A DNA stretch of 64,000 nt from Paenibacillus dendritiformis (GCF_015845845.1 NZ_LDIG01000045.1:1-64000); one strand, 5' to 3'. Shown: positions 16,663 through 25,576, counted from the stretch's first letter. Notes: generated from the letters alone by a model not told the origin. Numbers and translations are program-made.

Positions 16663-17436
16663 ATGCGTTTACAAGGGAAAGTATGCATCATTACAGGCGC
16701 GGGCTCCGGCATCGGCCGCAGCTCGGCGCTGCGCTTCGCGAGCGAAGGAGCGACGGTTGTCGTAGCCGACATTCAGCCGGATGGAGGCCGGGAGACCGTG
16801 CAGCTGATCGCGGAACAGGGTGGAGCCGCTTCGTTCGTGCAGGTGGACGTCACCGTTCCGGAGCAAGCTCAGGCCATGGCCGACACGGTGATGCGGCAGT
16901 ATGGGCGCATTGACGTTCTGTTCAACAATGCGGGGGTCAGCGGCGTGGGAAGACTGCATGAGATCGAACCCGAGGCATGGGATCGCGTCATTGCGATCAA
17001 TATTCGCGGCGTCTTCCTGCCGAGCAAATATGTCATTCCGTATATGATCGAGCAGCAGAGCGGCGCGATTATCAACATGTCCTCCTGCATCGCCGAGATT
17101 GGGCTGGCGAACCGCGCATCCTACGCGGCAACGAAGGGCGCGGTATTGTCCTTGACCAAATCGATGCAGGTGGATTACGCCCCGTACAATATTCGGGTGA
17201 ATGCGCTTCTGCCGGGAACGATCTACACTCCGTTCGTCGAGCAGTATCTGCGCAATTCTTATGATGATCCGGAGCAGGCGATTGCTTCCATCAAGACGCG
17301 GCAGCTGAGCGGCGAACTCGGCCTGCCCGAGGATGTGGCGGAAGCGGCGCTGTTCCTGGCTTCGGACGAAGCCAAATTCATTATGGGATCCCCGTTGTAC
17401 GTGGACGGCGGCGTCGTCTTCGGCAAAAATGCGTAA
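16663..17436 (+). CDS. Short-chain dehydrogenase/reductase (257 aa)
   Basis: Second SDR of the operon. It has TGAGSGIGRSS for cofactor binding, VLFNNAGVSG, the catalytic region NRASYAATKGAVLSLTKS (Tyr and Lys four apart) and the C-terminal VDGGVVFGKNA. VVVADIQPDGG, with an acidic residue at the end of the second strand, suggests NAD rather than NADP. The ATG at 16663 is preceded by GGAAGGGGTCATCGGC. It is followed by the FAH-family gene. In the known oxidative L-rhamnose and L-fucose routes, an SDR that oxidises the 2-keto-3-deoxy acid to the 2,4-diketo acid is paired with an FAH-family hydrolase, so I assign that step to this gene tentatively. Confidence 0.85.
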   Translation: MRLQGKVCIITGAGSGIGRSSALRFASEGATVVVADIQPDGGRETVQLIAEQGGAASFVQVDVTVPEQAQAMADTVMRQYGRIDVLFNNAGVSGVGRLHEIEPEAWDRVIAINIRGVFLPSKYVIPYMIEQQSGAIINMSSCIAEIGLANRASYAATKGAVLSLTKSMQVDYAPYNIRVNALLPGTIYTPFVEQYLRNSYDDPEQAIASIKTRQLSGELGLPEDVAEAALFLASDEAKFIMGSPLYVDGGVVFGKNA

Positions 17437-17515
17437 TCCGCGGCAGAAGCGGACCTGGAACCGCCGAAGTCTGCCTGTCTAGTGCCCATTATATCCAGTA
17501 AGGGAGGAAATTACG

Positions 17516-18367
17516 GTGAAATTTATCACGTTCTATGATCACGATCAGCGGCTGCGCGCGGGCGTCAAGACGGATCGGGGCATCGTCGACATCAGCGGCA
17601 AATATACGATCAGCGAGGTCATCTCGGGAGGGAGGGACGTCCTGCGGGAGGTCGAGGCGTACGCCGCCGGCGCGGACGATGTGCTCGACGAGAAGGAGCT
17701 GACCTATGGGCCGTGCGTCACCGACCCGCAAAAGATCATCTGTGTCGGGCTGAACTACCGGAAGCATGCGGAGGAGACGAATGCTCCGATTCCGGAAGTC
17801 CCGATACTGTTCAACAAATTCAACAATACACTGACCGGCCACGGCCATGATGTCGTGCTGCCGCGCGTCAGTCAAGCGGTGGACTACGAGGCCGAGCTCG
17901 TCATCGTCATCGGCAAGCCTGCCAAGGACGTAACGGAGGAGGAAGCGCTGGACTATGTGTTCGGCTACTGCAACGTGAACGACCTGTCGGCCCGCGATCT
18001 GCAGATGCGCACGCATCAATGGATGCTTGGCAAGTCCTGCGACGGCTTCAGTCCGCTCGGGCCGTATCTCGTGACGGCGGATGAGGTGGGCGACCCGAAC
18101 CGGCTCGATATCCGATGCATCGTCAATGGGGAGACGCGCCAGCATTCGAATACGGCGGACATGATCTTCAACTGCAAGCAGATCATCAGCTATATATCGC
18201 GTCATATGACGCTGCTTCCGGGCGATCTCATTTTGACGGGCACGCCGGAAGGGGTCGTGTTCGGTCTGCCGGAAGCCGAGCGCGTCTACTTGAAGGACGG
18301 CGATTTGGTCACGATTGAAATCGAGAAGCTCGGCGCTTTGACGAACCGGATGGTGGCCGAACGGTAG
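17516..18367 (+). CDS. Fumarylacetoacetate hydrolase family protein (283 aa)
   Basis: This is an FAH-fold hydrolase that cleaves C-C bonds of diketo acids with a divalent metal. Visible signatures are ICVGLNYRKHAEE, FNKFNNTLTGHG, DYEAELVIVIG (metal-binding Glu pair), GYCNVNDLSARDLQ, KSCDGFSPLGPYLV and LTGTPEGVVFG. The GTG at 17516 follows AGGGAGGAAATTACG. In oxidative L-fucose/L-rhamnose catabolism such an enzyme splits the 2,4-diketo-3-deoxy acid into pyruvate and L-lactate. The lactate-oxidising lutABC genes directly downstream fit that reaction. Other FAH members (acylpyruvases, oxaloacetate decarboxylases) are possible. A strong terminator follows. Confidence 0.87.
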   Translation: MKFITFYDHDQRLRAGVKTDRGIVDISGKYTISEVISGGRDVLREVEAYAAGADDVLDEKELTYGPCVTDPQKIICVGLNYRKHAEETNAPIPEVPILFNKFNNTLTGHGHDVVLPRVSQAVDYEAELVIVIGKPAKDVTEEEALDYVFGYCNVNDLSARDLQMRTHQWMLGKSCDGFSPLGPYLVTADEVGDPNRLDIRCIVNGETRQHSNTADMIFNCKQIISYISRHMTLLPGDLILTGTPEGVVFGLPEAERVYLKDGDLVTIEIEKLGALTNRMVAER

Positions 18368-18375
18368 ATTCGACG

Positions 18376-18409
18376 GCGCTTGAAGGGGCAGATCCTTCAA
18401 GCGCTTTTT
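18376..18409 (+). terminator. Intrinsic terminator between the sugar-acid operon and lutABC
   Basis: GCGCTTGAAGG (18376-18386) pairs perfectly with CCTTCAAGCGC (18394-18404) around GGCAGAT and is followed by TTTTT. The 11-bp stem and T run make this the clearest terminator in this region. It implies that lutABC has its own promoter or depends on readthrough. Confidence 0.88.
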
Positions 18410-18463
18410 AGGAAGCGGATAATTGAGTTGATGATTCGATCCGAGAAGAAAGAAGGGACTTCG

Positions 18464-19195
18464 ATGCGCGTATCTTTATTTGTCACTTGTCTGGCGGATA
18501 CTTGCTTTCCCGACGTGGCGGAGAGCGCGGTCCGGCTGCTGCACCGTCTCGGCTGCGACGTTGATTTCCCCCGGCTCCAGACGTGCTGCGGGCAGCCGGC
18601 GTTCAACAGCGGTTATCATGACGACGCGCGGGAGGTCGCGCGGCAGTGGCTGCGGGCGTTCGAGCAGAGCGACTACATTGTGACGCCATCCGGCTCCTGT
18701 GCCGGCATGGCTTGCCATTATTACGGGGATTTGTTCCGGGAGGAGCCGGAATGGCTGGCCCGGGCGGAGCGTGCGGCGAAGCGCACCTATGAGCTGTCCC
18801 AATTTATCGTCAATGTGTTGGGACGCGCCGATATCGGGGCCGCCTACGAAGGGACGGCCACCTACCATCCGTCCTGTCACGGCATGCGGCTGCTCGGCAT
18901 CGGCGACGAACCGATGACGCTGCTGCGCCATGTGAAGGGGCTGAAGCTCGTCGATCTGCCGCATCGGGAGGACTGCTGCGGCTTCGGCGGCACATTCGCC
19001 GTGAAGATGCCGGAGATGTCCGGCGCGATGGTCACGGAGAAGGCGGAGCATGTCGCATCGACGCAAGCGGATATTCTGATCGGGACGGATATGGGCTGCC
19101 TGATGAACATCGGCGGCCGGCTCAACCAGGCCGGCAAGCCGATCCGCGTCATGCATCTCGCCCAACTGCTGGAGGAAGGAGTGAAGCGGGCATGA
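18464..19195 (+). CDS. lutA: Lactate utilisation protein A (243 aa)
   Basis: LutA/YkgE is a CCG-domain Fe-S protein of the L-lactate dehydrogenase complex LutABC, which oxidises L-lactate to pyruvate. Two cysteine-rich domains are visible: LQTCCGQPAFNSG near residue 40 and YHPSCHGMRLLG with REDCCGFGGTFAVK further on. The N-terminus MRVSLFVTCLADTCFP is typical of the family. The ATG at 18464 follows AGAAAGAAGGGAC; an in-frame codon at 18380 lies inside the terminator. The stop overlaps the lutB start (ATGA at 19192), so the two are translationally coupled. Confidence 0.93.
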   Translation: MRVSLFVTCLADTCFPDVAESAVRLLHRLGCDVDFPRLQTCCGQPAFNSGYHDDAREVARQWLRAFEQSDYIVTPSGSCAGMACHYYGDLFREEPEWLARAERAAKRTYELSQFIVNVLGRADIGAAYEGTATYHPSCHGMRLLGIGDEPMTLLRHVKGLKLVDLPHREDCCGFGGTFAVKMPEMSGAMVTEKAEHVASTQADILIGTDMGCLMNIGGRLNQAGKPIRVMHLAQLLEEGVKRA

Positions 19196-20664
19196 GCACG
19201 GAGACATCCTCCGCCCAAAGCGGCATCGGCAGCGGCCTGAAGCAGCGGACGAAGGCGGTGCTTCAGGACGCGTTCCTGCGCCAAGCCGTGGCGTTCACGA
19301 CGAACAAGCTCCGCACAGGCCGCTTTAGCGCTGCCGAAGAATTCGGCGACTGGGAAACGTGGCGCAGCCGCGGCCAGGCGATTCGGCAGCATACGATCGA
19401 GCATTTGGACTATTATTTGGGCCAGTTCGCCGAGCAGGCGGAACGGCGCGGCGCGCGGGTTCATTTCTGCCCGACGGGCGACGAAGCGGTGCAGGCCTTC
19501 CTGGCGATCGCGAAGGAAAAGCAGGCGAAGCTGGTGGCGAAGGGCAAATCGATGGTGTCGGAAGAGATGCATCTGAACGAGCGGCTGCGCGAACAGGGCA
19601 TCGACGCGATCGAGACCGACCTGGGCGAATATATTTTGCAGTTGGCGAAGGAGACGCCGTCCCATCTGATCATCCCGGCCATCCATAAGAACAAGTCCCA
19701 GATTGCCGAACTGTTCACGAAGGAGGCCGGCAAGCCGCTTCCGCCGGAGACGAAGGAGCTGGCCGCGTTCGCCAAGCGGAAGCTGCGCCAATTTTTCCTG
19801 GAAGCGGATATCGGGCTCTCGGGCTGCAACTTCGGCATCGCCGAGTCCGGCACGGTGACGATCGTCTCGAACGAAGGCAATGGGCGCATGGTGACGACCT
19901 TGCCGAAGACGCATGTCGTCGTCATGGGAATGGAGCGGCTCGTCCCGACCTTCGACGACGTCGAGGTGATGCTGAACCTGCTGGCTCGCAGCGCGACCGG
20001 GCAGAAGCTGACGACCTATACGTCGTTCATCACCGGACCAAGGCAGCGCGGCGATCTGGACGGCCCGGAGGAGCTGCACATCATTATTCTCGACAACGGG
20101 CGTTCGGCGCAGCTTGGCGATCCGCAGTTCCAGCAGGTGCTGCACTGCATCCGCTGCGCGGCTTGCCTGAATGTATGCCCGGTCTACCGGCATGTGGGCG
20201 GCCATACGTACGGATCGGTCTACAGCGGGCCGATCGGGGCGGTGCTCACTCCGCTGCTGCAGCAGGATATGAAGGAGGCGGGGACGCTCGCCTATGCGTC
20301 TTCGCTATGCGGGGCATGCTATGAAGCCTGCCCGGTCAAAATTCCGCTCCATGACATGCTCGTGCATCTGCGCGCCCGCAAAGTAAAAGAAGGCTATACG
20401 CCGCAGGCCGAGCGGCTCGGGTTCCGGCTGTTCGGCAAAGTGTTCAGCCAGGTGAAATGGTACCGGATGGCGGGCAAAGCCGCTTATTACGGCCAGAAGC
20501 CGCTCGTGCGGGGCGGGGTGATCCGCAAAGGGCCGGGCCCGCTCGGCGGCTGGACCGCCTCGCGGACGTTCCCGGCGATACCGAAGCAGTCTTTCCGCGA
20601 CCGCTGGGATGAGCTGCAGGCGGAGTTGGCGCGGGCGGACCGCGAACAAGGGAGGGATTCGTAA
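19192..20664 (+). CDS. lutB: Lactate utilisation protein B (490 aa)
   Basis: LutB/YkgF is the ferredoxin-like subunit of the L-lactate oxidising complex. A long N-terminal LUD-type domain (including FGIAESGTVTIVSNEGNGR and LPKTHVVVMGMERL) is followed near residue 320 by a [4Fe-4S] motif, CIRCAACLNVCPVYR. A second motif, CGACYEACPVKIP, lies near residue 370. The C-terminal region is basic, as in B. subtilis YvfW. The length of about 490 is normal. Its start overlaps the lutA stop, and its own TAA overlaps the lutC ATG at 20664 (TAATG). Confidence 0.94.
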   Translation: MSTETSSAQSGIGSGLKQRTKAVLQDAFLRQAVAFTTNKLRTGRFSAAEEFGDWETWRSRGQAIRQHTIEHLDYYLGQFAEQAERRGARVHFCPTGDEAVQAFLAIAKEKQAKLVAKGKSMVSEEMHLNERLREQGIDAIETDLGEYILQLAKETPSHLIIPAIHKNKSQIAELFTKEAGKPLPPETKELAAFAKRKLRQFFLEADIGLSGCNFGIAESGTVTIVSNEGNGRMVTTLPKTHVVVMGMERLVPTFDDVEVMLNLLARSATGQKLTTYTSFITGPRQRGDLDGPEELHIIILDNGRSAQLGDPQFQQVLHCIRCAACLNVCPVYRHVGGHTYGSVYSGPIGAVLTPLLQQDMKEAGTLAYASSLCGACYEACPVKIPLHDMLVHLRARKVKEGYTPQAERLGFRLFGKVFSQVKWYRMAGKAAYYGQKPLVRGGVIRKGPGPLGGWTASRTFPAIPKQSFRDRWDELQAELARADREQGRDS

Positions 20665-21461
20665 TGGAGCGTCATGCGTTTCTCGCCGCGATTGCGTCCC
20701 GGCTCGGCCGTTCCGGACCGTTGACGGAGGCGCCGGCCCATCTGTACCGGGGCGTGCCGGGAGAATACCGGGAACGGATGGCAAGACTGAACGCCGATGA
20801 GCGCCTGAAGCTGTTCGTCAGCAACTGGACGGCGCTCACCGGCGAAGCGGTCATCGTGCCGAGGGAGGAAGCGGCGGCGGGCATCGAGGAGATGCTGGCC
20901 CGCTTCCGCCAGCGCGGCCCGCTGGAGCGCGTGCTCTATGCGGATACGGAGGAACTGCGCGGGTACGGCGTGCCGCGAGTGCTGCAGGAGCAGGGCTTGA
21001 GCGGGGTTCCTTGGGCGGATGATCAGGACAATGAAGCCGAGCTGGAGCAATTGGGCCTGTCCGGGCCCGGCGAAGCGGGAGCGCTCGCCGGCGCGAAGTG
21101 GCAGGCGCGAAGCCCGCTGCTGCGCGCCGCCGAGCGGTGCCAGCTCGGCATCGTCGCGCCCGCGGCCGCGATCGCCAACACCGGCACGCTGGCGGTATGG
21201 TCCGCCGGGCGCCAAGGCCGCTCGGTCAGCCTGCTGCCGGGCATGCTGCTCGCCATACTGCCGGCCGAGCGGATCGTCGCCCGGATGGGCGAGGCATTCG
21301 AGCGGGTGAACGGGATGGCGAACCGGGAAGGCGGCCTGCCAGCCTCGCTGAATCTGATTACGGGGCCGAGCCGCAGCGCCGATATTGAAAATGATCTCAC
21401 GATCGGCGTTCACGGCCCGGGCGTGGTGGGTGTCGTCATTGTGACATCTTCCGGCACGTAG
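20664..21461 (+). CDS. lutC: Lactate utilisation protein C (265 aa)
   Basis: LutC/YkgG is the LUD-domain subunit of the L-lactate oxidising complex. Landmarks are WTALTGEAVIVPREEA near residues 52-67, CQLGIVAPAAAIANTGTLAV and GPSRSADIENDLTIGVHGPG at the C-terminus, the most conserved part of the family. The start codon overlaps the lutB stop. It is the last gene of this direction: the next gene reads convergently and ends 16 bases away, at 21478. In this window the complex would consume the lactate predicted from the upstream FAH-type cleavage. Confidence 0.93.
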   Translation: MERHAFLAAIASRLGRSGPLTEAPAHLYRGVPGEYRERMARLNADERLKLFVSNWTALTGEAVIVPREEAAAGIEEMLARFRQRGPLERVLYADTEELRGYGVPRVLQEQGLSGVPWADDQDNEAELEQLGLSGPGEAGALAGAKWQARSPLLRAAERCQLGIVAPAAAIANTGTLAVWSAGRQGRSVSLLPGMLLAILPAERIVARMGEAFERVNGMANREGGLPASLNLITGPSRSADIENDLTIGVHGPGVVGVVIVTSSGT

Positions 21462-21477
21462 CGGCGCCGGTGCGGAT

Positions 21478-22614
21478 TTAGATATAGTATAAGCCGGTCA
21501 GCGGCGGCAGCGGAACCGTCATGCGGAGATCGCGCGGCCATGATTCCGGGAGCGGAATGTCCGCCTCCGGCTCGAACAGCAGCCGTATTGTCTCTTCCTC
21601 GGACAATACGGCTGCTTCCGCGTCCGAGTAGCGAAGGCGGACCTGGCCGTCCCCGAGATCATCCGCTTCGATGAGGGCGGCAGGCGATCCGGTCGACTGC
21701 CACCAGTCCCGAAGCAGACGGATGAGCCGCGCCATGGACGGAACATATACGGTGCCGTCATTGTGGCGGACATGGGCCGGCCAGGCGGACAGCTCGCGGC
21801 GCATGGCCTCGTCCTGCCAAGGAACGATCACCTCCAGCCGCTCATAGGCCGGCATATCCTGCAGCAAACGCACGAGCTGCGGAGCGTCGGTCCCGCCATA
21901 TTCGAGCACGATCGGCAGCCGATCGGTCTGGGAAGGCTTGGGCTTCAGCACGTAAGCATACGCCGTAAGCGCCCCGCCGCGTTCCAGCCCGTACAGCTTC
22001 GGCTTCATCTCCCGGCAGGACGCGTAGGCGGCGGCATCCTTCAGGCCGGCCAGATCCCAGACGCTCATGTCGAAGGCAGCCGTATGCCGCAGCGTCAGAT
22101 CATGGAAGGCGAAGCAGTCGAAGCTGGAGATCTCGCGAAGGCGGGCATCGTTCGCCGCTTCTTCCGCCTTCGGCATGGCGGCGTCCCGCTTCGCCTCGGC
22201 CGTCAATGTATACGCTGTCAAGCGGCCGAACGAATAACAGCGGTTCCGGCGGTAAAGGGAACGGCCGCCCGAGATGAAGAGCAGCGCCGCTCCCATATCG
22301 TCGACATGGCGCATGACGCGGTGCAGCAGCTCGGTCGCGACTCCGCTGCCCCGGGCTTCCGGCTCGGTGCAGACGGAACCGAGCGAGAACACGGGCAGGC
22401 GGGCCGTGCCGATGCGCAGCTTGGCAGGCAGGAGCCCCATATGGGCGATAAGCTTATCGTCCCGGAATACGCCGTAGGAATGGGCATACACGGGCGAGAA
22501 CAAGTATGGGAAGCCGTGTTCCATCGAGATTTGCCGGCTGTTGCGGAACACCTTGTCCGACAACTCCACCGCCTGCTCGTAATCGAGCGGCTGCAGCATT
22601 CGTATTTGTTCCAT
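21478..22614 (-). CDS. GNAT-family N-acetyltransferase, Eis-like architecture (378 aa)
   Basis: The N-terminal third is a GNAT acyl-CoA-binding fold: QAVELSDKVFRNS, SYGVFRDDKLIAHMGLLP, VFSLGSVCTEPEARGSGVAT (the acetyl-CoA pyrophosphate loop with the RGSG signature) and a following helix. The rest is an extended region of about 230 residues ending PLTGLYYI; this size resembles Eis-like acetyltransferases, which carry a second GNAT-like and a sterol-carrier-like domain. The ATG at 22614 follows TAAGGAGGAGTACC on its strand; a longer form from 22671 has no comparable site. Substrate unknown (amine or peptide). It is a single gene, convergent with lutC. Confidence 0.8.
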   Translation of the reverse strand: MEQIRMLQPLDYEQAVELSDKVFRNSRQISMEHGFPYLFSPVYAHSYGVFRDDKLIAHMGLLPAKLRIGTARLPVFSLGSVCTEPEARGSGVATELLHRVMRHVDDMGAALLFISGGRSLYRRNRCYSFGRLTAYTLTAEAKRDAAMPKAEEAANDARLREISSFDCFAFHDLTLRHTAAFDMSVWDLAGLKDAAAYASCREMKPKLYGLERGGALTAYAYVLKPKPSQTDRLPIVLEYGGTDAPQLVRLLQDMPAYERLEVIVPWQDEAMRRELSAWPAHVRHNDGTVYVPSMARLIRLLRDWWQSTGSPAALIEADDLGDGQVRLRYSDAEAAVLSEEETIRLLFEPEADIPLPESWPRDLRMTVPLPPLTGLYYI

Positions 22615-22916
22615 GGTACTCCTCCTTATCGGGTTGCGGGTTAGTGTCAATTCCGGAGGCGGGAATGGCATGACGGGATATATCCGTTTTTTGCCTCTGG
22701 CTCTTACTTTATTTCGATGAGGGAGGCAAGATACCTACTTGATGGCAAATTGGACATAAAAAAGACATAATTCCCCTCCGCCGTGCATCGCCGTGGAAGC
22801 TGCGCATGAGTGCGGCCGGGCATGACGATGGAGCATGGCGATGACAAGAGAACGGCATGCGGGCCTGCGATTAATAGGCCGCCGGACTTCGCCGGGCCGG
22901 CCCGTGCCGCGACGGC
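22615..22916. other. Intergenic region before the CapA-like gene terminator
   Basis: About 300 bp without an open reading frame of note. It holds the promoter region of the acetyltransferase gene (minus strand). A GC-rich inverted segment, GGCCGCCGGACTTCGCC and GGGCCGGCCCG, lies near 22877-22905. I see nothing else. Confidence 0.4.
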
Positions 22917-22960
22917 AAAAAGCGGAGCATGCGCCCGCGCCGCATGCTCCGCTCTTTTTT
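22917..22960. terminator. Bidirectional intrinsic terminator
   Basis: AGCGGAGCATGCG (22921-22933) pairs perfectly with CGCATGCTCCGCT (22941-22953) around CCCGCGC. It is flanked by AAAA on the left and CTTTTTT on the right, so it can stop transcription from both sides. It serves the CapA-like gene, which reads on the minus strand and ends at 22981. Confidence 0.9.
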
Positions 22961-22980
22961 CCGCAAGCCCGTAAGACTGC

Positions 22981-24237
22981 TTAATGCTTGCCGGAAGCCG
23001 GAGGCTTCGCCTTTACCGCCTTGATCGCCCGGTCGGCGCCAATGGCCGCGCCATAAGAGATCGACTCCAAATACTTCAATTGCCGCTTCACATAGGCATC
23101 GTCCTTTTTGATGATCTGATCCCGGTAGATTTGATACGGACTGAAGGACATTCGAATCTCGCCATCCTCGATCGCCAGCGTGAGCAGGCCGGTATCCGCA
23201 TTTTTCCCCTTCACGTAATCCGGAAAAAGAAAGTTGCCTATCGAATAGGCAATCGGCTTGCCATTGTGCCATTCGAAGCCTTGCAGCACATGCACATGGC
23301 TGCCGACGATGGCGTCGGCCCCGGCGTCAATCATCTCGCGGGCATAGGTGCGCTGCCAAGGCTCGGGCTTGTTATTCTTCTCGACGCCCCAATGCATATA
23401 GACGAATAAATAATCGCAATCCCGGCTTTCCCGGCGAATGACGGGCAGCACGCTCGATTTGTTGTACGCCTCCGCGATGCCCGGCCGTTCATCCCCGGCG
23501 AACCAGTACGTCTGGGGAATGAAGCGGGAGAAGGCGAGGAATTTGATGCGCTTCCCTTTGAGCGTCACTTCATGGGCGCGATAGGCCTCCTCGCGGTTTT
23601 TGCCGCCTCCCATATAGGGCAGCTCGTAATGCTCCAGATTGGCGAGCGTATCGAGAAAGCCTTTCTGCATGAAGTCGAGCGTATGATTGTTGGCGATCGA
23701 GACGAGATCGAAGCCGGCATTCTTCAAGCCTTCCAGAGAAATCGGATCGGATTTGAAATTGAAGAGCTGATTCGTATCTTTTTGGTCATGGAAGGTGACG
23801 GCGGTCTCCAGGTTGACGACGGCGAAGTCGGCTTCCTGAATCTCCTCGGCCACATGCACGAACGGATAGTCCGGACCTTTCTTCCGAATCGTCTCCTTAA
23901 CCGACCAGTCCATGAGCGCGTCGCCGGCAAATACGATACGAATCGGCCCGTCTTCGGCGTCAATGGCGGTCTCGCCGGCTCCGGGGACGTTAACCGGGGG
24001 AAGCGGCCCCATCGCGCCGTTCCCGCGAGCCTTGCCCTGCGCTGGCGGGGGGCCGTACGGAGCGGCTGACGCCTGCTCTCCGCGGTCCTGACGCGGACCG
24101 TCCATCGCATGGAGGAGGATGCCAACGGAGACCATCAGGGCGGCGGCAGCAAACGCGAGCGCCGCTGTCCATTTCCGCCTGCGGCGCTGCTTCAGCCGCC
24201 GGTGGCGATCGCGGCGTGATTCCCGAAATGTGCTCAA
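22981..24237 (-). CDS. CapA-family protein, membrane-anchored (418 aa)
   Basis: This belongs to the CapA family, a metallophosphatase-like fold linked to poly-gamma-glutamate synthesis. A highly basic N-terminus (RRDRHRRLKQRRRRK) precedes one membrane anchor (WTAALAFAAAALMVSVGILL), and the catalytic domain lies outside the cell. Motifs in order: VFAGDALMDWSV, VVNLETAVTF, SIANNHTLDF, YMHWGVEKN, GSHVHVLQG and YSIGNFLF. I favour a TTG start at 24237 because GGAGGTGCCCA lies just before it; an ATG at 24264 would add nine residues but has no ribosome binding site. There are no capB or capC genes nearby, so its role outside capsule synthesis is open. Confidence 0.85.
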   Translation of the reverse strand: MSTFRESRRDRHRRLKQRRRRKWTAALAFAAAALMVSVGILLHAMDGPRQDRGEQASAAPYGPPPAQGKARGNGAMGPLPPVNVPGAGETAIDAEDGPIRIVFAGDALMDWSVKETIRKKGPDYPFVHVAEEIQEADFAVVNLETAVTFHDQKDTNQLFNFKSDPISLEGLKNAGFDLVSIANNHTLDFMQKGFLDTLANLEHYELPYMGGGKNREEAYRAHEVTLKGKRIKFLAFSRFIPQTYWFAGDERPGIAEAYNKSSVLPVIRRESRDCDYLFVYMHWGVEKNNKPEPWQRTYAREMIDAGADAIVGSHVHVLQGFEWHNGKPIAYSIGNFLFPDYVKGKNADTGLLTLAIEDGEIRMSFSPYQIYRDQIIKKDDAYVKRQLKYLESISYGAAIGADRAIKAVKAKPPASGKH

Positions 24238-24432
24238 TGGGCACCTCCTATGTATAATGGTCATTTCACCGCTTTCATTATATTCGTTAACATCAGGAAA
24301 TAAGTTTCAAAATATTTGAAATATAATATAAATTTTGTTACTTGACTTGAGTCTTCCCCATTTTCTTTTTGAAAACGCTATGGTAAAATAAACTTGCTTA
24401 CATTTTGTAAGCTATGAAGGAGGGATGATGAT

Positions 24433-24807
24433 ATGGAATCCCATCATTTGGGGATGTGTCCCCGTTTTGAATCCGCGTTCTGTGTATTGGGAAAGCGCTG
24501 GAACGGGCTTCTCATTCAGGTCTTGCTCAGCGGGCCGAAGCGGTTCAAAGATATTTCCGCGCTCATTCCTGCGATGAGCGACAAGATGCTAAGCGAGCGA
24601 ATGAAAGATTTGGAGGCAGCCGGCATTGTCGTGCGCAATGTCTATCCGGAGACGCCGGTACGCATTGAGTACGAGCTGACCGATAAGGGGCTGGCGCTGC
24701 AGCCGGTCATGGAAGCCATCCAACAATGGGCGGAGACATGGGTGAGCGAGCCGGCGGATTGTGAACAGCCGGATGAATCCGCGGATTCCGATTCGGACGA
24801 TTCCTGA
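24433..24807 (+). CDS. HxlR-family winged-helix regulator (124 aa)
   Basis: This is a small MarR-like transcription factor. The signature CPRFESAFCVLGKRWNGLLI near the N-terminus is the HxlR pattern with its conserved Cys at residue 9. The recognition region follows (LSGPKRFKDISALI, MSDKMLSERMKDLEAAGIV), then the wing RIEYELTDKGLAL. The C-terminus is strongly acidic (ESADSDSDDS). The start ATG follows GAAGGAGGGATGAT. It stands alone, divergent from the CapA-like gene, with the adenosyltransferase gene 141 bp downstream. HxlR members often respond to electrophiles or redox stress; the target here is unknown. Confidence 0.87.
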   Translation: MESHHLGMCPRFESAFCVLGKRWNGLLIQVLLSGPKRFKDISALIPAMSDKMLSERMKDLEAAGIVVRNVYPETPVRIEYELTDKGLALQPVMEAIQQWAETWVSEPADCEQPDESADSDSDDS

Positions 24808-24948
24808 CAGGGTTGAACCGGCGCTTGCCGCAGTGTTCGGAAGATCGGGCGCTGCCGGAGGCGCGTTATTGGCATCATGCCCAAGGCATCGTATTTCGCA
24901 ATGAATGAAGCAACGACTAACGGTTTATCACGCAAAGGAGAATGATGA

Positions 24949-25464
24949 TTGGGTATTTACACAAGGACGGGAGACGGCGGCAAGACGAGCGTCATTCGCG
25001 GGCGGGTCGATAAGGATCATGCGCGGGTGGAAGCTTACGGAACGGTCGACGAGTTGAACACCTTCATGAGCTCGGCCATCCGCCAGGCGGAGATCGACGG
25101 GGAAGCCGGGCTTGCGGCCGAATTGACGGACATCCAGCAATATCTGTTCGATTGCAGCCACGATCTGGCCGTCGTCTCTCCGGAATTCCGGCCCTACCGG
25201 CTTGCGCCGGAGGCGGTCGAACAGCTGGAACGGCGTATGGAGGAGCATCCTCCGGCGCAGCCGCTTCAAGCCGGCTATCCGGATAGCCCCCTGTCTGCCA
25301 AGCTGATGGTGTGCCGCGGCGTATGCCGGCGGGCGGAACGGCGAATCGTCACCTTGATGCGTGATGAGATCGCCTCGAAGGTCGTATTGCAATATATCAA
25401 TCGGTTGTCAACGTACTTATGGTGGCTTGCGGACCGCGTGAGCGGGAAGCGGGGCAAGCGGTAG
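24949..25464 (+). CDS. pduO: Cob(I)alamin adenosyltransferase, PduO type (171 aa)
   Basis: This enzyme transfers the adenosyl group of ATP to cob(I)alamin to make coenzyme B12. The N-terminal ATP-binding signature GIYTRTGDGGKTSVIRG is exact, followed by VEAYGTVDELNTFMSSA, and the C-terminal cobalamin-side helix INRLSTYLWWLADRV is typical. The start is TTG at 24949, eight bases after AAAGGAG; the ATGs just upstream are in other frames. No cobalamin-dependent enzyme gene is adjacent. Two terminators follow. Confidence 0.9.
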   Translation: MGIYTRTGDGGKTSVIRGRVDKDHARVEAYGTVDELNTFMSSAIRQAEIDGEAGLAAELTDIQQYLFDCSHDLAVVSPEFRPYRLAPEAVEQLERRMEEHPPAQPLQAGYPDSPLSAKLMVCRGVCRRAERRIVTLMRDEIASKVVLQYINRLSTYLWWLADRVSGKRGKR

Positions 25465-25497
25465 GCTTGCGGGCGAACGCCCTCGCCGGGCGGCACG

Positions 25498-25576
25498 GCG
25501 GGCGCGGCTCCGAAGGAGTTCTGCGCCCGCTTTTTTATGTCGAAGGGGGGCGCTGCGGGACGGCGCCCCCCTTTTT
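25498..25576 (+). terminator. Tandem intrinsic terminators after the adenosyltransferase gene
   Basis: The first hairpin pairs GCGGGCGC (25498-25505) with GCGCCCGC (25523-25530), with an inner CTCC/GGAG stem, and is followed by TTTTTT. The second pairs GGGGGGCGC (25545-25553) with GCGCCCCCC (25563-25571), followed by TTTTT. Both are of good quality. Confidence 0.85.
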
